A stretch of 64,000 nucleotides of DNA from the NCBI GenBank assembly GCA_002342065.1, contig DDPF01000004.1, forward strand, positions 434,001 through 498,000, read 5' to 3'. The notes under the pieces were generated by a model. It did no database searches. It worked only from the letters and a program-made list of their open reading frames with translations, and was not told where the DNA came from. This DNA is from Bacteroidetes bacterium UBA2475. GTDB lineage: Bacteria > Bacteroidota > Bacteroidia > B-17B0 > Aurantibacillaceae. A program made the position numbers and the translations under genes. Below are positions 34,853-44,020 of the stretch, one piece after another. How positions within the stretch are numbered: position 1 is the stretch's first letter; each line of letters begins with the position of its first letter.

Positions 34853-35611
34853 TTAACCCTCAAACGTAACGGTAAAAACTACCATACGCGAACGTACCTT
34901 ATCTAAACTATTGGTAAAGATACTATTTTCGGGGCGCAATAAATTTTTTGTGCCTATTAATAACTTCAATTCTATACCAAGTTTAAAAAACTCCAAATAA
35001 AAATCGGTTCCTGCGCCTGCGCTGTAAAAAATATCGTCGCGTTTTAATTTTACATTATCATCTAACCGGTTTGGCCCGCCACTGCTAACGCCAGCCGATT
35101 TTTTTCTAGAGGCTAGGTCTAATGAGTAGCCACCGCCTCCTATAACATAAGCACTAAAATTACCAAGACGTTTTGACTGGATCTTTGCTTCTAAAGGAAA
35201 AAACAAAAAAGCAGATTCGACTAACTTCTGAAATACTTTAGAACTATCACGGGCTTCGTTTGATAAACGGTATTCTATTTTACGGGAGGCAAAACTAATA
35301 CTTGGAGTAAAACGAATGCGTAAATAATCGTGCAAACGCGCATCACTCACAATACCGATAGCAAAGCCGGGCGCAGGTTGCGAATAAACTGTTTTTATCC
35401 GGTAACGTGTTGTGCCAATAACTGTGTCGGGAAACTCAGAGTTTGGTTTTGGATTTATTCTAAAATCCGTTGAGTTGCCCGCAATGGTGAAACCAAAATG
35501 TAGTTTTTGTTTATAAAACTTGGGCAAATGCACACCATAGCCATCATTTTCTTGTGAAAAAGAGTTAAAAGAAATTAAAAAAGTAATGATTATGGAGATG
35601 AGTCTTTTCAG
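34853..35611 (-). CDS. porT: PorT-like outer-membrane protein of the type IX secretion system
   Basis: The mature protein begins GVHLPKFYKQKLHFGFTIAG and continues NSTDF, matching the PorT/SprT opening, and is built of barrel strands to the end (MVVFTVTFEG). PorT is needed for T9SS assembly in relatives. The frame continues upstream of the first canonical start (GTG 35533) and encodes KRLISIIITFLISFNSFSQ, a good signal peptide, but has no ATG, GTG or TTG; the codon in the usual start position is CTG at 35611. A CTG start, or an ATG-to-CTG change in this assembly, would explain this. If only GTG 35533 is used the protein would lack an export signal, which is unlikely for a barrel. Confidence 0.75.
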   Translation of the reverse strand: MKRLISIIITFLISFNSFSQENDGYGVHLPKFYKQKLHFGFTIAGNSTDFRINPKPNSEFPDTVIGTTRYRIKTVYSQPAPGFAIGIVSDARLHDYLRIRFTPSISFASRKIEYRLSNEARDSSKVFQKLVESAFLFFPLEAKIQSKRLGNFSAYVIGGGGYSLDLASRKKSAGVSSGGPNRLDDNVKLKRDDIFYSAGAGTDFYLEFFKLGIELKLLIGTKNLLRPENSIFTNSLDKVRSRMVVFTVTFEG

Positions 35612-35714
35612 AAATTATATAACGTTTTTTAAATACTAAAATTGTGTAAAGTTATTGATTTAGTTGGGTTTTATAATGTGCCAAACAAATAAAAAACCCT
35701 AAATTTACGCCGTT

Positions 35715-36065
35715 ATGGAAATTCAGGTTATTAAATCCAAGTTGCATTGTGTAACTGTTACACAGGCAGAGTTGGATTATATTGGCAGCATTACAATTGA
35801 TGAGGATCTGATGGAAGCTGCAAATTTAATTGAGAACGAACAGGTTCATGTTCTAAATAAAAATAATGGCGAAAGAATAATTACTTACGTTATAAAAGGC
35901 GAGCGCGGCTCTGGCGTTATTTGTTTGAATGGCCCGGCAGCATTAAAAGTAAAATTAGGCGATATAGTTATTGTAATTTCTTATGCCAATATGGATTTTG
36001 AAAAAGCAAAAAGCTTTCGTCCCTGGGTTGTTTTTCCTGATACAAAAACCAATAAATTAAAATAA
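35715..36065 (+). CDS. panD: Aspartate 1-decarboxylase
   Basis: A 116-residue pyruvoyl enzyme that makes beta-alanine from aspartate for pantothenate synthesis. The self-cleavage Gly24-Ser25 site appears in DYIGSITID; also seen are [11 protein letters not shown] at the N-terminus and [13 protein letters not shown] with the conserved catalytic region. Length is normal. It is followed 1 base later by a GTG-started membrane-protein gene, which suggests an operon. Confidence 0.95.
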   Translation: MEIQVIKSKLHCVTVTQAELDYIGSITIDEDLMEAANLIENEQVHVLNKNNGERIITYVIKGERGSGVICLNGPAALKVKLGDIVIVISYANMDFEKAKSFRPWVVFPDTKTNKLK

Positions 36066-36066
36066 A

Positions 36067-37104
36067 GTGGCCACAGTAAAAAGCACCAAATCCATATTAC
36101 AATTTATTGTTTTACTTGGCATAGGTGTTTTGTTTATTTGGCTATCTGTAAGAGCAATTACACCTGAGCAAAAAGTAAAAATAATTGATGCTTTTAAAGA
36201 GGCTGATTATTTTTGGGTAGCTATTTCTTTGTTGATCTCTTTTTTCAGTCATTTTTTCAGGGCCTACCGCTGGAATTATTTATTAAAACCTACAGGGCAT
36301 AAAATAAATTTACTTAATGCAAATTGTCATGTGTTGATAGGGTATCTGGCAAATTATGGTATTCCGCGTATGGGAGAGATCTCTCGCTGTACACTTGCTA
36401 CAAAGTATGATGACGTACCTTTTGAAGTTGCTCTTGGAACTGTAATTACAGAAAGGGTCATTGATTTTATTTTGTTCTTATTGATCTTTGCGTTTACATT
36501 TTTAGTTCAGTTTAACGAACTCATTGGCCTGGCTAATCAATATATTTTTGACCCTGTGAGGTCGCGTTTATCGGGTATAAGCCAAAGCCCTACGAAAATA
36601 ATTGTACTTAGCTTAATAGTTTTAATAATGATTGCCGCCTTTTTTGTACTGAGAAAAAAATTCTCTTCGCTCTTAAAAGGAAAATTAGGCGGAATATTAA
36701 AAGGCATGGGACAAGGTCTTAGTTCTATTGCAAAAATGGATAAGCCGTTTCAATTTATTGTGCTTAGTTTTATGATCTGGGCTTGTTATTTTTATTCTTT
36801 GTACGTTTGTTTTTTCGCTTTAAATGGTACATCACATTTAGGACAAAAAGAATGTTTAGCCCTACTTATTTTTGGAACATTTGGCGTTATTTTTTCTCCC
36901 GGAGGCCTTGGGGCTTATCCGGCAATTGTTGGAGGCATATTATTAGTTACCTACCATGTAGATGAAGTTTCTTCTTTTGCTTTACCATGGTTATCATGGA
37001 CCAGCCAGTTTGTTTTGATATTATTTTTAGGTTTAGTGAGTTTAATTGTTTTACCGTTGTATAACCGCAATAAAAATGTCGTTTCACCAACAGCTGAAAA
37101 ATAA
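36067..37104 (+). CDS. Lysylphosphatidylglycerol synthase-type (YbhN/UPF0104) membrane protein
   Basis: A 345-residue polytopic protein of the UPF0104/AglD-like family, equal to the flippase half of MprF without its aminoacyl-transfer domain. Typical features are FWVAISLLISFFSHFFRAYRW, YLANYGIPRMGEISR, and the FGTFGVIFSPGGLGAYPAIVGG segment. It probably moves a lipid or lipid-linked substrate across the inner membrane. It starts with GTG directly after panD and its 3' end overlaps the next gene by 29 bases, so all three are likely one transcript. Confidence 0.88.
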   Translation: MATVKSTKSILQFIVLLGIGVLFIWLSVRAITPEQKVKIIDAFKEADYFWVAISLLISFFSHFFRAYRWNYLLKPTGHKINLLNANCHVLIGYLANYGIPRMGEISRCTLATKYDDVPFEVALGTVITERVIDFILFLLIFAFTFLVQFNELIGLANQYIFDPVRSRLSGISQSPTKIIVLSLIVLIMIAAFFVLRKKFSSLLKGKLGGILKGMGQGLSSIAKMDKPFQFIVLSFMIWACYFYSLYVCFFALNGTSHLGQKECLALLIFGTFGVIFSPGGLGAYPAIVGGILLVTYHVDEVSSFALPWLSWTSQFVLILFLGLVSLIVLPLYNRNKNVVSPTAEK

Positions 37105-37567
37105 AATAGTTTCTAAGGAAACAGCATTGCAAAGCATAAATTTGTTGAAGCAGAAAGGTAAAAAAATTGTTTTTACCAATGGTTGTTTTGATATACTTCA
37201 TCCCGGCCACGTTGATTATTTGAGCCAGGCGCGCGATCTTGGCGATTTTCTGATCTTAGGATTGAACACCGATAACTCTGTAAAACGTTTGAATAAAGCG
37301 CCCAACAGACCCATTAATAAGGAACTGGAACGCGGCATGGTATTAGCGGCTTTAGGTTGCATTGATGCAATTGTGTTGTTTGATGAAGAAACACCTTATG
37401 ACCTAATAAACTACTTGCAGCCAAATGTTTTGGTAAAAGGCAATGATTATAAAGCAGAAGAAATAGTTGGTTACGATATTGTCACTGCTAATGGCGGCAA
37501 AGTAATTACCATTCCTTTTTTAGAAGGTTTTTCTACAACAAATCTTATTAAGCGGATTATATCTTAA
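37076..37567 (+). CDS. Cytidylyltransferase-family D-glycero-beta-D-manno-heptose 1-phosphate adenylyltransferase-like protein
   Basis: A 163-residue nucleotidyltransferase with the signature FTNGCFDILHPGHVDYLSQA (T/HxGH type), then LGDFLILGLNTDNSVKRLNK and the C-terminal GFSTTNLIKRI. This matches the C-terminal (RfaE2) half of HldE, which makes ADP-heptose for lipopolysaccharide core. The kinase half is absent here. ATG 37076 starts inside the flippase-like gene; a start at 37046 is also in frame but deeper in the overlap. The stop codon overlaps that of the convergent next gene in TTAA. Confidence 0.85.
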   Translation: MSFHQQLKNKIVSKETALQSINLLKQKGKKIVFTNGCFDILHPGHVDYLSQARDLGDFLILGLNTDNSVKRLNKAPNRPINKELERGMVLAALGCIDAIVLFDEETPYDLINYLQPNVLVKGNDYKAEEIVGYDIVTANGGKVITIPFLEGFSTTNLIKRIIS

Positions 37568-38136
37568 CTCTGCTTAAGGGGAATGTATGTCTTTCCGTTC
37601 TCAATAACAATGTGATTAGAATTAAACAGAACATCTATCGCGTCTAAAAATAATTTTTTAAGTAATGCCCTGTCTTGCTCCCAAAAGTGATCCATTACGG
37701 CTTTAAGTGAGTCGTCTATCTTTTCTATTTTACAAGAAGCAATTCTTCCTAAATAAAAAATAACTATTTCTGATTTTAATTTTAATTGTCCGTCATCTGT
37801 GTGAAGTTCTTCTTCAGTAATTTTTGTTTTTAGAAGAACTTCTTTATGAGGTTTTAATGTTTCAACAATTTTATGATTGGCCTGAATAGTTGATTCTATG
37901 CGCTTTACAGCCCATCCTTGTCCGTTCAATAATTCGCCGCATGTAAATTTTAATTGATGTGTTCTTTCAATATATTTTACTAACGTGCTCGGGCTTGCCT
38001 TACGATTCCAGTCCTTTTTCTCAATAAGAATGGCCTCTCCGACGTTAAGGTTAACAATTGAATTAAAAACTGGCGAACTTCTGCCTTTGCCTTTAAGTGC
38101 GAGGCGGTTAAACTCTTCTTCTTTAAGAATTCTCAT
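37564..38136 (-). CDS. Cytoplasmic protein of unknown function
   Basis: A 190-residue soluble protein with no signal peptide or membrane segment. It contains FNSIVNLNVGEAILIEKKDWNRKASPSTLVKYIER (in pieces), which has a short helical basic patch that could contact nucleic acid, and a charged C-terminal half (KLKSEIVIFYLGRIASCKIEKID). I do not recognise the family. It is expressed alone, with its own upstream gap of about 400 bases, and converges on the RfaE2-like gene. Confidence 0.6.
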   Translation of the reverse strand: MRILKEEEFNRLALKGKGRSSPVFNSIVNLNVGEAILIEKKDWNRKASPSTLVKYIERTHQLKFTCGELLNGQGWAVKRIESTIQANHKIVETLKPHKEVLLKTKITEEELHTDDGQLKLKSEIVIFYLGRIASCKIEKIDDSLKAVMDHFWEQDRALLKKLFLDAIDVLFNSNHIVIENGKTYIPLKQS

Positions 38137-38490
38137 AATTTTAGTGCAAAAATGTTGTCTATAATAGCCTTAAACGTGCATTTACAAAAAAAGTTACGTG
38201 TTAGGCCTCCTATCGATGACTAATTGATGTTGTATAATTGTTGTTTAAAAGCTATATAAAGCGACATTAAAGTAAATATTTTCACAATAAATATTTGTAA
38301 ATCAATCAGTTATTAAAGTTAATATATTATTCATTATCCTAAAATTACCACCCGCATTATTAACAAAAAAATGTGGTTATAAACAATTTTAAGCCGTTTT
38401 GAGACGGATTTAGACTGAGGTTTGGCTATGTTAACCTGGAAAAAGATATTGTCTTAAAATCGATTTAATGAAGGCAAAATCTCCGGAAAA
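38137..38490. other. Intergenic region without recognisable gene
   Basis: About 350 AT-rich bases between the start of the 37564-38136 gene and the infB terminator. I see no open frame of note, no TAnnTTTG box in a useful place, and only a short hairpin (CCGT...ACGG near 38395). No RNA gene was recognised. Confidence 0.5.
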
Positions 38491-38522
38491 TAAAAAAGTC
38501 CGCTTATACAGCGGACTTTTAC
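38491..38522 (-). terminator. Terminator of the rimP-nusA-infB operon
   Basis: AAAAGTCCGCT (38494-38504) pairs with AGCGGACTTTT (38510-38520), with T tracts on both strands. On the minus strand it lies 20 bases after the infB stop. Confidence 0.85.
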
Positions 38523-38541
38523 ATATAAAAACGAATAAATT

Positions 38542-41316
38542 TTAAAGTTTTGCTTTGATCTCGATCATATCGTAGCCTTCAATAATGTCGCCTACTTTAA
38601 TATCATCAAAATTATCAATGTTCAAACCACACTCGTAACCTGATGTAACTTCTTTTACATCATCTTTAAAGCGCTTTAATGAACCTAGTGAACCCGTGTG
38701 AACAACAATGCCCTCGCGGATCACACGCACTTTTGTATGACGTGTAACTTTTCCATCTAACACATAACAACCTGCAATTGTACCAACACGTGTAATATTA
38801 AATACATCACGTATCTCAATGTTACAAACGATCTTCTCTTCAAACTCAGGCGCCAACATACCTTCCATTGCCGCTTTGATCTCGTTGATAGCATCGTAAA
38901 TAATAGAATATAAACGAATATCAATTTCCTCAACCTCGGCTAATTTTCTTGCACTTGTACTTGGTCTTACCTGGAAACCAATGATGATGGCATTTGAAGC
39001 GGATGCTAATAGAACATCACTCTCGCTAATAGCACCAACTGATTTATGAATAATATTTACAGCAACTTTTTCTGTAGATAATTTTAATAACGAATCTGAT
39101 AATGCTTCAATAGAACCATCCACGTCACCTTTTACAATTACATTTAATTCTTTAAAATCACCTATCGCTAAACGACGGCCGATCTCATCTAATGTAATAT
39201 GTTTGTGTGTACGAATTCCTTGCTCACGTTGTAATTGTAAACGTTTGTTTGCTATCTCACGCGCCTCGCGTTCATCGCTCATCACGTTGAATTTATCACC
39301 TGCTGTTGGCGCACCGCTCAATCCTAATACTTTAACAGGATGCGATGGGCCGGCTTCAGTAACTTTTGCGCCACGCTCGTTAAACATAGCACGTACACGT
39401 CCGCTAAACGAACCCGCTAACATTACATCACCAACTTTTAAAGTGCCATTCTGAACTAAAATTGTTGCAACGTAACCGCGACCTTCTTCCATACTCGCTT
39501 CAATAACAGAACCTGCAGCATTTTTATTTGGATTTGCTTTCAGGTCCATCATGTCCGCTTCAAGAATTACTTTTTCTAAAAGCAGGTCAATATTTTTCCC
39601 CATTTTAGCTGATACTTCCTGACACTGGTATTTACCGCCCCATTCTTCAACTAATATATTCATTACAGATAAAGCTTCACGTATCTTATCAGGATTAGCT
39701 CCTGGTTTATCAATTTTATTTATGGCGAAGATCATTGGCACACCCGCAGCTTGCGCGTGGTTAATGGCTTCTTTTGTTTGAGGCATGATGCTGTCATCAG
39801 CTGCAATTACAATAATTGCAATGTCTGTTACTTTAGCACCACGGGCACGCATAGCGGTAAAGGCTTCGTGACCGGGAGTATCTAAGAATGTCATACTACG
39901 GCCATTGGCCATTTTTACATTGTATGCACCAATATGTTGTGTGATACCTCCGGCTTCACCGGCAACCACGTTAGCTTTACGCACAAAGTCAAGTAAAGAT
40001 GTTTTACCATGATCTACGTGACCCATAACCGTAACAATTGGTGGACGTGCGATCAAGTCTTCAGGCGCATCTTTATCTTCTTCCTTAATAGTTTCAATAT
40101 CTTCTGCACTTGCAAACTCTACTTTGTAACCAAATTCTTCAGCAACAATTGAAATCGTTTCCGCATCTAAACGTTGATTGATAGAAACAAATAAACCTAA
40201 CGACATACAGGTTGAAATAACTTGTGTTACCTGCACGTTCATCATTTGCGCTAATTGATTAGCACTAACAAACTCCGCAACCTTTAATATTTTTCTGTCT
40301 GCTTCGTCAATAACCGCTTTTTCGGCCATTTTCTCACGTACATCATCACGTTTTTCACGACGGTATTTTGATGTTTTTGATTTTGTTCCTTTAGCACTTA
40401 AGCGCGCTAATGTTTCTTTAATTTGAGCCTGGATCTCCTCTTCAGTTAGTTCGTGACGAGGTTTACCGGGAGTACTTACAGGTTTTTTAGCACGAGGATC
40501 ACCATATTTTTCTTTAGCTTTTTCGCGGGCAATAGCAGATTGCTCTTTACCAACCTTTTTAATTTCTTCTTGAGAAAGACCACCTTTACGAATACGTTTA
40601 CGCTTTTTCTTATCAGCGTTTGGATCGTTTATTACTTTTTTTGGTGTTTCTTTTACAACGGGTAATTCAATACTCCTTAAAATTTTAGGGCCTTCAAGTT
40701 TCTCGTATTTTGTTTCTAAGAACTCTTCCTTTTGCTCTTCTTTAACAATAGGATCTTCGGTAACATTTTCGATTACAGGGGTAACTTCCGCCTCTTCTTT
40801 TTTGTCCTTAGTATCTTTTTTCTCCGTTTCTTTTTTGGTTTTCTTTTCTGGTTTGGTCTTCAGGTTCATCGAATCTAAGTCGAGTTTACCTAAAACCTTA
40901 GGGCCATCTGTTGTTTCTTTTTTTACAACTTCGGGTTCTTTTATTTTTGGAACTTCTTTTGTTATTTCAGTTTTTTCGGAAGTAACTGTTTTTGATTTAG
41001 GAGTAAGATCCTTGATCATAAACTCATCAGAATCCTCATCTTCTTTTTGCTTTTTTCCTTTGATATCGGATAAAATAATGGTTTCGCGCTTAACTTTTGT
41101 AATGTTTTGCGCAACGTTCTCTGCCTCTTCTCTGGCTGATTTATCGCTTGAAAATTCTTTCAGTAAAAGACTGTATTCCCCATCGCCAATTTTGGCGTTA
41201 GGATTACTATCTACCTTATGGCCTTTAGATCCAAGAAATTCCACTATCTTTCCTAAAGACAGATTAAATTCTTTGGCCACTTTACTTAATCGAAGTGTTT
41301 TAGCTCCTTCTGACAT
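38542..41316 (-). CDS. infB: Translation initiation factor IF-2
   Basis: A 924-residue GTPase that brings initiator tRNA to the small ribosomal subunit. Residues 1-60 form the N-terminal IF2 domain (LRLSKVAKEFNLSLGKIVEFLGSKG). A long Lys/Glu-rich linker (60-400) follows. The GTP-binding domain shows VMGHVDHGKTSLLDF, FLDTPGHEAFTAMR and NKIDKPGANP. Domains 2-4 end with VGDIIEGYDMIEIKAKL. It is the last gene of the rimP-nusA-infB operon, the order found in most bacteria. Confidence 0.97.
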   Translation of the reverse strand: MSEGAKTLRLSKVAKEFNLSLGKIVEFLGSKGHKVDSNPNAKIGDGEYSLLLKEFSSDKSAREEAENVAQNITKVKRETIILSDIKGKKQKEDEDSDEFMIKDLTPKSKTVTSEKTEITKEVPKIKEPEVVKKETTDGPKVLGKLDLDSMNLKTKPEKKTKKETEKKDTKDKKEEAEVTPVIENVTEDPIVKEEQKEEFLETKYEKLEGPKILRSIELPVVKETPKKVINDPNADKKKRKRIRKGGLSQEEIKKVGKEQSAIAREKAKEKYGDPRAKKPVSTPGKPRHELTEEEIQAQIKETLARLSAKGTKSKTSKYRREKRDDVREKMAEKAVIDEADRKILKVAEFVSANQLAQMMNVQVTQVISTCMSLGLFVSINQRLDAETISIVAEEFGYKVEFASAEDIETIKEEDKDAPEDLIARPPIVTVMGHVDHGKTSLLDFVRKANVVAGEAGGITQHIGAYNVKMANGRSMTFLDTPGHEAFTAMRARGAKVTDIAIIVIAADDSIMPQTKEAINHAQAAGVPMIFAINKIDKPGANPDKIREALSVMNILVEEWGGKYQCQEVSAKMGKNIDLLLEKVILEADMMDLKANPNKNAAGSVIEASMEEGRGYVATILVQNGTLKVGDVMLAGSFSGRVRAMFNERGAKVTEAGPSHPVKVLGLSGAPTAGDKFNVMSDEREAREIANKRLQLQREQGIRTHKHITLDEIGRRLAIGDFKELNVIVKGDVDGSIEALSDSLLKLSTEKVAVNIIHKSVGAISESDVLLASASNAIIIGFQVRPSTSARKLAEVEEIDIRLYSIIYDAINEIKAAMEGMLAPEFEEKIVCNIEIRDVFNITRVGTIAGCYVLDGKVTRHTKVRVIREGIVVHTGSLGSLKRFKDDVKEVTSGYECGLNIDNFDDIKVGDIIEGYDMIEIKAKL

Positions 41317-41378
41317 ATTTTATTTTATCCTTTTTTTATTTATTTTTTATTTGCGAAGATCAAAAGCAAAATGCTTTC

Positions 41379-42638
41379 TTAGTCTTCAAACTCAGAAGCC
41401 AATACATCGCGTACGCTTTGAATTGTTTCTTCTGCAATTCCGGTACGACGCACTAATTCTTCTGTACTTAATTCTAATACAGCTTTAGCGGTATCGCAAC
41501 CAATTGTTTTTAATTGCTCAATAATATCTGCTTCAATTTCATCTGAGAATTCTTCTAAGTCAACGTCTTCTGTTTCAACATCAATATCAGTATCACGGAA
41601 AACATCAATTTCGTAACCGGTTAATTTACCAGCTAATTTAATATTGAAACCACCTTTACCAATCGCTAAGCTAATTTGATCGGGTTTTAAAAATACTTCA
41701 GCACGTTTAGTTTCCTCATCAATTTTGATAGAAGTTATTTTTGCAGGGCTTAACGTACGTTGAATTAATAACTGAGCATTGTTTGTAAAGTTAATTACGT
41801 CAATATTCTCATTTTTTAATTCGCGAACAATACCGTGGATACGAGAACCTTTCATACCAACACAAGCACCAACAGGATCAATACGATCATCATAAGATTC
41901 TACCGCAACTTTAGCACGCTCACCCGGCTCACGAACGATCTTCTTGATAGTAATTAAACCGTCAAAAATTTCAGGAACTTCATTTTCAAATAAACGCTCT
42001 AAGAAAACAGGTGATGTTCTTGAAACAACAATAGATGGTGTTCCGTTCTTTAGATCAACTTTAGAAACAACCGCTTTAACAGTATCTCCTTTTTTGAAAA
42101 AGTCAGAAGGAATTTGTTCTGTTTTTGGTAATAAAAGCTCGTTGCCTTCATCATCCATTAACATAATTTCTTTTTTCCAAACCTGGTAAACTTCGGCAGT
42201 AATAATATCGCCAACTTTTTCTTTGTATTTGTTATAAATTTCGCTTTTCTCAAGTTCAAGGATCTTTTGTACTAAGTTCTGACGTACTGATAACACAGCA
42301 CGACGACCAAAATCCTCTAATTTTACTTTTTCTGAAAGGTCTTCGCCAATTTCAAAATCCGGTTCAATTTTTTGAGCTGCCGAAAAGCTGATGTGCTTGT
42401 TCTCATCATAATCAAAAGAATCTTCTGCAAATTCATCATCAACGATCTTGCGGTTCTTATATATCTCTACGTCGCCTTTATCAGGGTTAACGATGATGTC
42501 AAAATTTTTATCGCTTCCGTATTTCTTAATTAGCATACTTCTAAAAACATCTTCAATAATGCTCATTAATGTAGCACGATCGATGTTCTTGTTGTCTTTA
42601 AATTCTGAAAACGATTCAATTAGGTTAACAGCTTCCAT
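41379..42638 (-). CDS. nusA: Transcription elongation/termination factor NusA
   Basis: A 419-residue RNA polymerase-associated factor. The N-terminal domain (LIESFSEFKDNKNIDRATLMSII) is followed by an S1 domain (GDIITAEVYQVWKKEIML) and two KH domains (DPVGACVGMKGSRIHGIVREL; ISLAIGKGGFNIKLAGKLTGYEIDV). The C-terminus is short, with one helix-hairpin-helix segment (AKAVLELSTEELVRRTGIAEETI) and no long acidic repeats. It sits between rimP and infB with short gaps. Confidence 0.97.
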   Translation of the reverse strand: MEAVNLIESFSEFKDNKNIDRATLMSIIEDVFRSMLIKKYGSDKNFDIIVNPDKGDVEIYKNRKIVDDEFAEDSFDYDENKHISFSAAQKIEPDFEIGEDLSEKVKLEDFGRRAVLSVRQNLVQKILELEKSEIYNKYKEKVGDIITAEVYQVWKKEIMLMDDEGNELLLPKTEQIPSDFFKKGDTVKAVVSKVDLKNGTPSIVVSRTSPVFLERLFENEVPEIFDGLITIKKIVREPGERAKVAVESYDDRIDPVGACVGMKGSRIHGIVRELKNENIDVINFTNNAQLLIQRTLSPAKITSIKIDEETKRAEVFLKPDQISLAIGKGGFNIKLAGKLTGYEIDVFRDTDIDVETEDVDLEEFSDEIEADIIEQLKTIGCDTAKAVLELSTEELVRRTGIAEETIQSVRDVLASEFED

Positions 42639-42650
42639 GGCTTTTCTTTT

Positions 42651-43115
42651 TTAAAATTTGAGTTTAACTTTTGATTCTTTTATTTGATTATATTTTATTA
42701 TTTGTTTTTTAATAACCGTAATTTTTCCTTTTCCTATAGGCTTATTCTCTCTCACACTGTTCTCTAAAACTATCTCGTCGCCGTTAAATTCAACTAAACT
42801 GCCCTCTGTTTTTGTTCCATCCTCTAGTTTTATCTCAAATTCGCGCCCAATATGTTTTTTATATTGTCGCGGCATTATTAATGGTGTTGTGGCACCATGC
42901 GAGCTAACATCTAAAGCAAAATCAAGTCCTTTTTCATCTAAAATTTTTTCAAGGTGCCTGCTTAGGCCAACACAATCTTTAATAGTTACTCCATCATCAC
43001 CATCTAAAAAAACATTTATTTGGTTATCTGAACTAATTCTTACTCCTGTTGCAAAAATAGGCCCGTTGCCCAAATGCTCTGTTATCAGCGCTAAAATATG
43101 TTCTTTTGTTATCAA
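42651..43115 (-). CDS. rimP: Ribosome maturation factor RimP
   Basis: A 154-residue protein needed for 30S subunit assembly. It shows the RimP pattern: VFLDGDDGVTIKDCVGLSRHLEKILDE, then LDVSSHGATTPLIMPRQYKKHIGREFEIKL, then a C-terminal Sm-like beta domain (GSLVEFNGDEIVLEN). It starts with TTG at 43115; no nearby ATG is available. It heads the rimP-nusA-infB operon and has a hairpin in its short leader. Confidence 0.92.
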   Translation of the reverse strand: MITKEHILALITEHLGNGPIFATGVRISSDNQINVFLDGDDGVTIKDCVGLSRHLEKILDEKGLDFALDVSSHGATTPLIMPRQYKKHIGREFEIKLEDGTKTEGSLVEFNGDEIVLENSVRENKPIGKGKITVIKKQIIKYNQIKESKVKLKF

Positions 43116-43130
43116 TTTTTTAACAATAAA

Positions 43131-43152
43131 AGAGGGGACTGCTGTCCCCTCT
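43131..43152 (-). promoter_or_regulatory. Terminator-like hairpin in the rimP leader (possible attenuator)
   Basis: On the minus strand AGAGGGGAC pairs with GTCCCCTCT around a 4-base loop, followed by TTTATTGTT, 15 bases before the rimP start codon. It lies between the promoter box and the gene, so it could attenuate the operon or shape the leader. The operon encodes NusA, and enterobacterial nusA operons are known to be autoregulated by premature termination. Confidence 0.6.
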
Positions 43153-43178
43153 GTTTTCCTTAGTTATTTTTTCGGATA

Positions 43179-43186
43179 CAAATATA
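43179..43186 (-). promoter_or_regulatory. -7 box of the rimP-nusA-infB operon
   Basis: On the minus strand TATATTTG matches TAnnTTTG. The predicted transcription start is about 20 bases before the leader hairpin. A TTG lies 24 bases upstream, a slightly long spacing. Confidence 0.5.
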
Positions 43187-43299
43187 AGCATAAATTATTT
43201 AATAAAAAAACAAAAAAACCGTTAAATAGGCACAGGTTTTGCCAACCAATAGGTAGCGCAAAGCGTTTATATAAGTAGAAACCATTAAAAAAAATCTAT

Positions 43300-43614
43300 A
43301 TGAAAACAACTAAATTTAAAGCATTTCTGATCCTGGTGGGATCAGTGCTTATGAACATCCAAAGCATGAGTGCCGGTACTATTGATGATGTCAAGAAATT
43401 TGTCAGTGATCAGGCGTCTAACTTTAATATGCAGGGTTTATTATTAATAGGTGGTATTGTGGGCGCAGGTTTGCTCATTTACATCATCTCAAACCATGTA
43501 ATTAAAGATAAAGATGAGGAAACTGTTAGTCATTTGGGGCAAAACAGCCACATTAGCCGTCACAATCATCACAGACATCACCACGCACGCCATATCGTGA
43601 AAAAAACTTCTTAA
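43300..43614 (+). CDS. Small membrane protein with a histidine-rich tail
   Basis: A 104-residue protein. Residues 1-25 are a signal peptide or first membrane helix, and a second hydrophobic segment (LLLIGGIVGAGLLIYIISNHVI, about 47-68, read in two overlapping pieces) spans the membrane. The C-terminal part is strongly basic and histidine rich (HISRHNHHRHHHARHIVKK). Such tails bind divalent metals in some proteins, but no pathway partner is nearby. It is divergent from the rimP operon and upstream of acpP. No family recognised. Confidence 0.65.
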   Translation: MKTTKFKAFLILVGSVLMNIQSMSAGTIDDVKKFVSDQASNFNMQGLLLIGGIVGAGLLIYIISNHVIKDKDEETVSHLGQNSHISRHNHHRHHHARHIVKKTS

Positions 43615-43717
43615 GCTTTGAAGGCTGTTTATTGCTAGTTTTCAGTAAGTTAACGTATTTTTAACGTTAGTGTCTGATAAATTATCAAAAAAACAGCCTT
43701 AATTTTTAAGTTTAAAT

Positions 43718-43747
43718 TTTGTTTTAGCTGCGATATAATTATTTTTG
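43718..43747 (+). promoter_or_regulatory. acpP promoter
   Basis: TTG (43719-43721), an 18-base spacer and TATTTTTG (43740-43747) match the Bacteroidota -33/-7 consensus. The acpP ATG is 25 bases further on. Confidence 0.65.
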
Positions 43748-43771
43748 TGCAAAATTTAAAAAGAAATTATA

Positions 43772-44011
43772 ATGTCAGACATTGCAAACAAAGTAAAATC
43801 GATCATCGTTGACAAATTAGGAGTTGACGAAAAAGAAGTAACACCAACAGCAAGCTTTACTAATGATTTAGGAGCTGACTCGTTAGATACAGTTGAATTG
43901 ATCATGGAATTTGAAAAAGAGTTTAACATCGCAATTCCTGATGAACAAGCAGAAAAGATCGGTACAGTTGGTGATGCAATTGCTTACATTGAAGCAAACG
44001 CAAAAAACTAA
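43772..44011 (+). CDS. acpP: Acyl carrier protein
   Basis: A 79-residue acidic protein that carries growing fatty acyl chains on a 4'-phosphopantetheine arm attached to the Ser of [12 protein letters not shown]. It is the first gene of an acpP-fabF-rnc cluster in the usual bacterial order. Confidence 0.98.
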   Translation: MSDIANKVKSIIVDKLGVDEKEVTPTASFTNDLGADSLDTVELIMEFEKEFNIAIPDEQAEKIGTVGDAIAYIEANAKN

Positions 44012-44020
44012 TTTTATTTT

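Noticed and set aside
40802..41488. A 228-codon plus-strand frame across the 5' part of infB and the end of nusA
   Set aside because: It is the reverse complement of the Lys/Glu-rich linker of IF-2 and has biased Ser/Phe composition with no recognisable domain.
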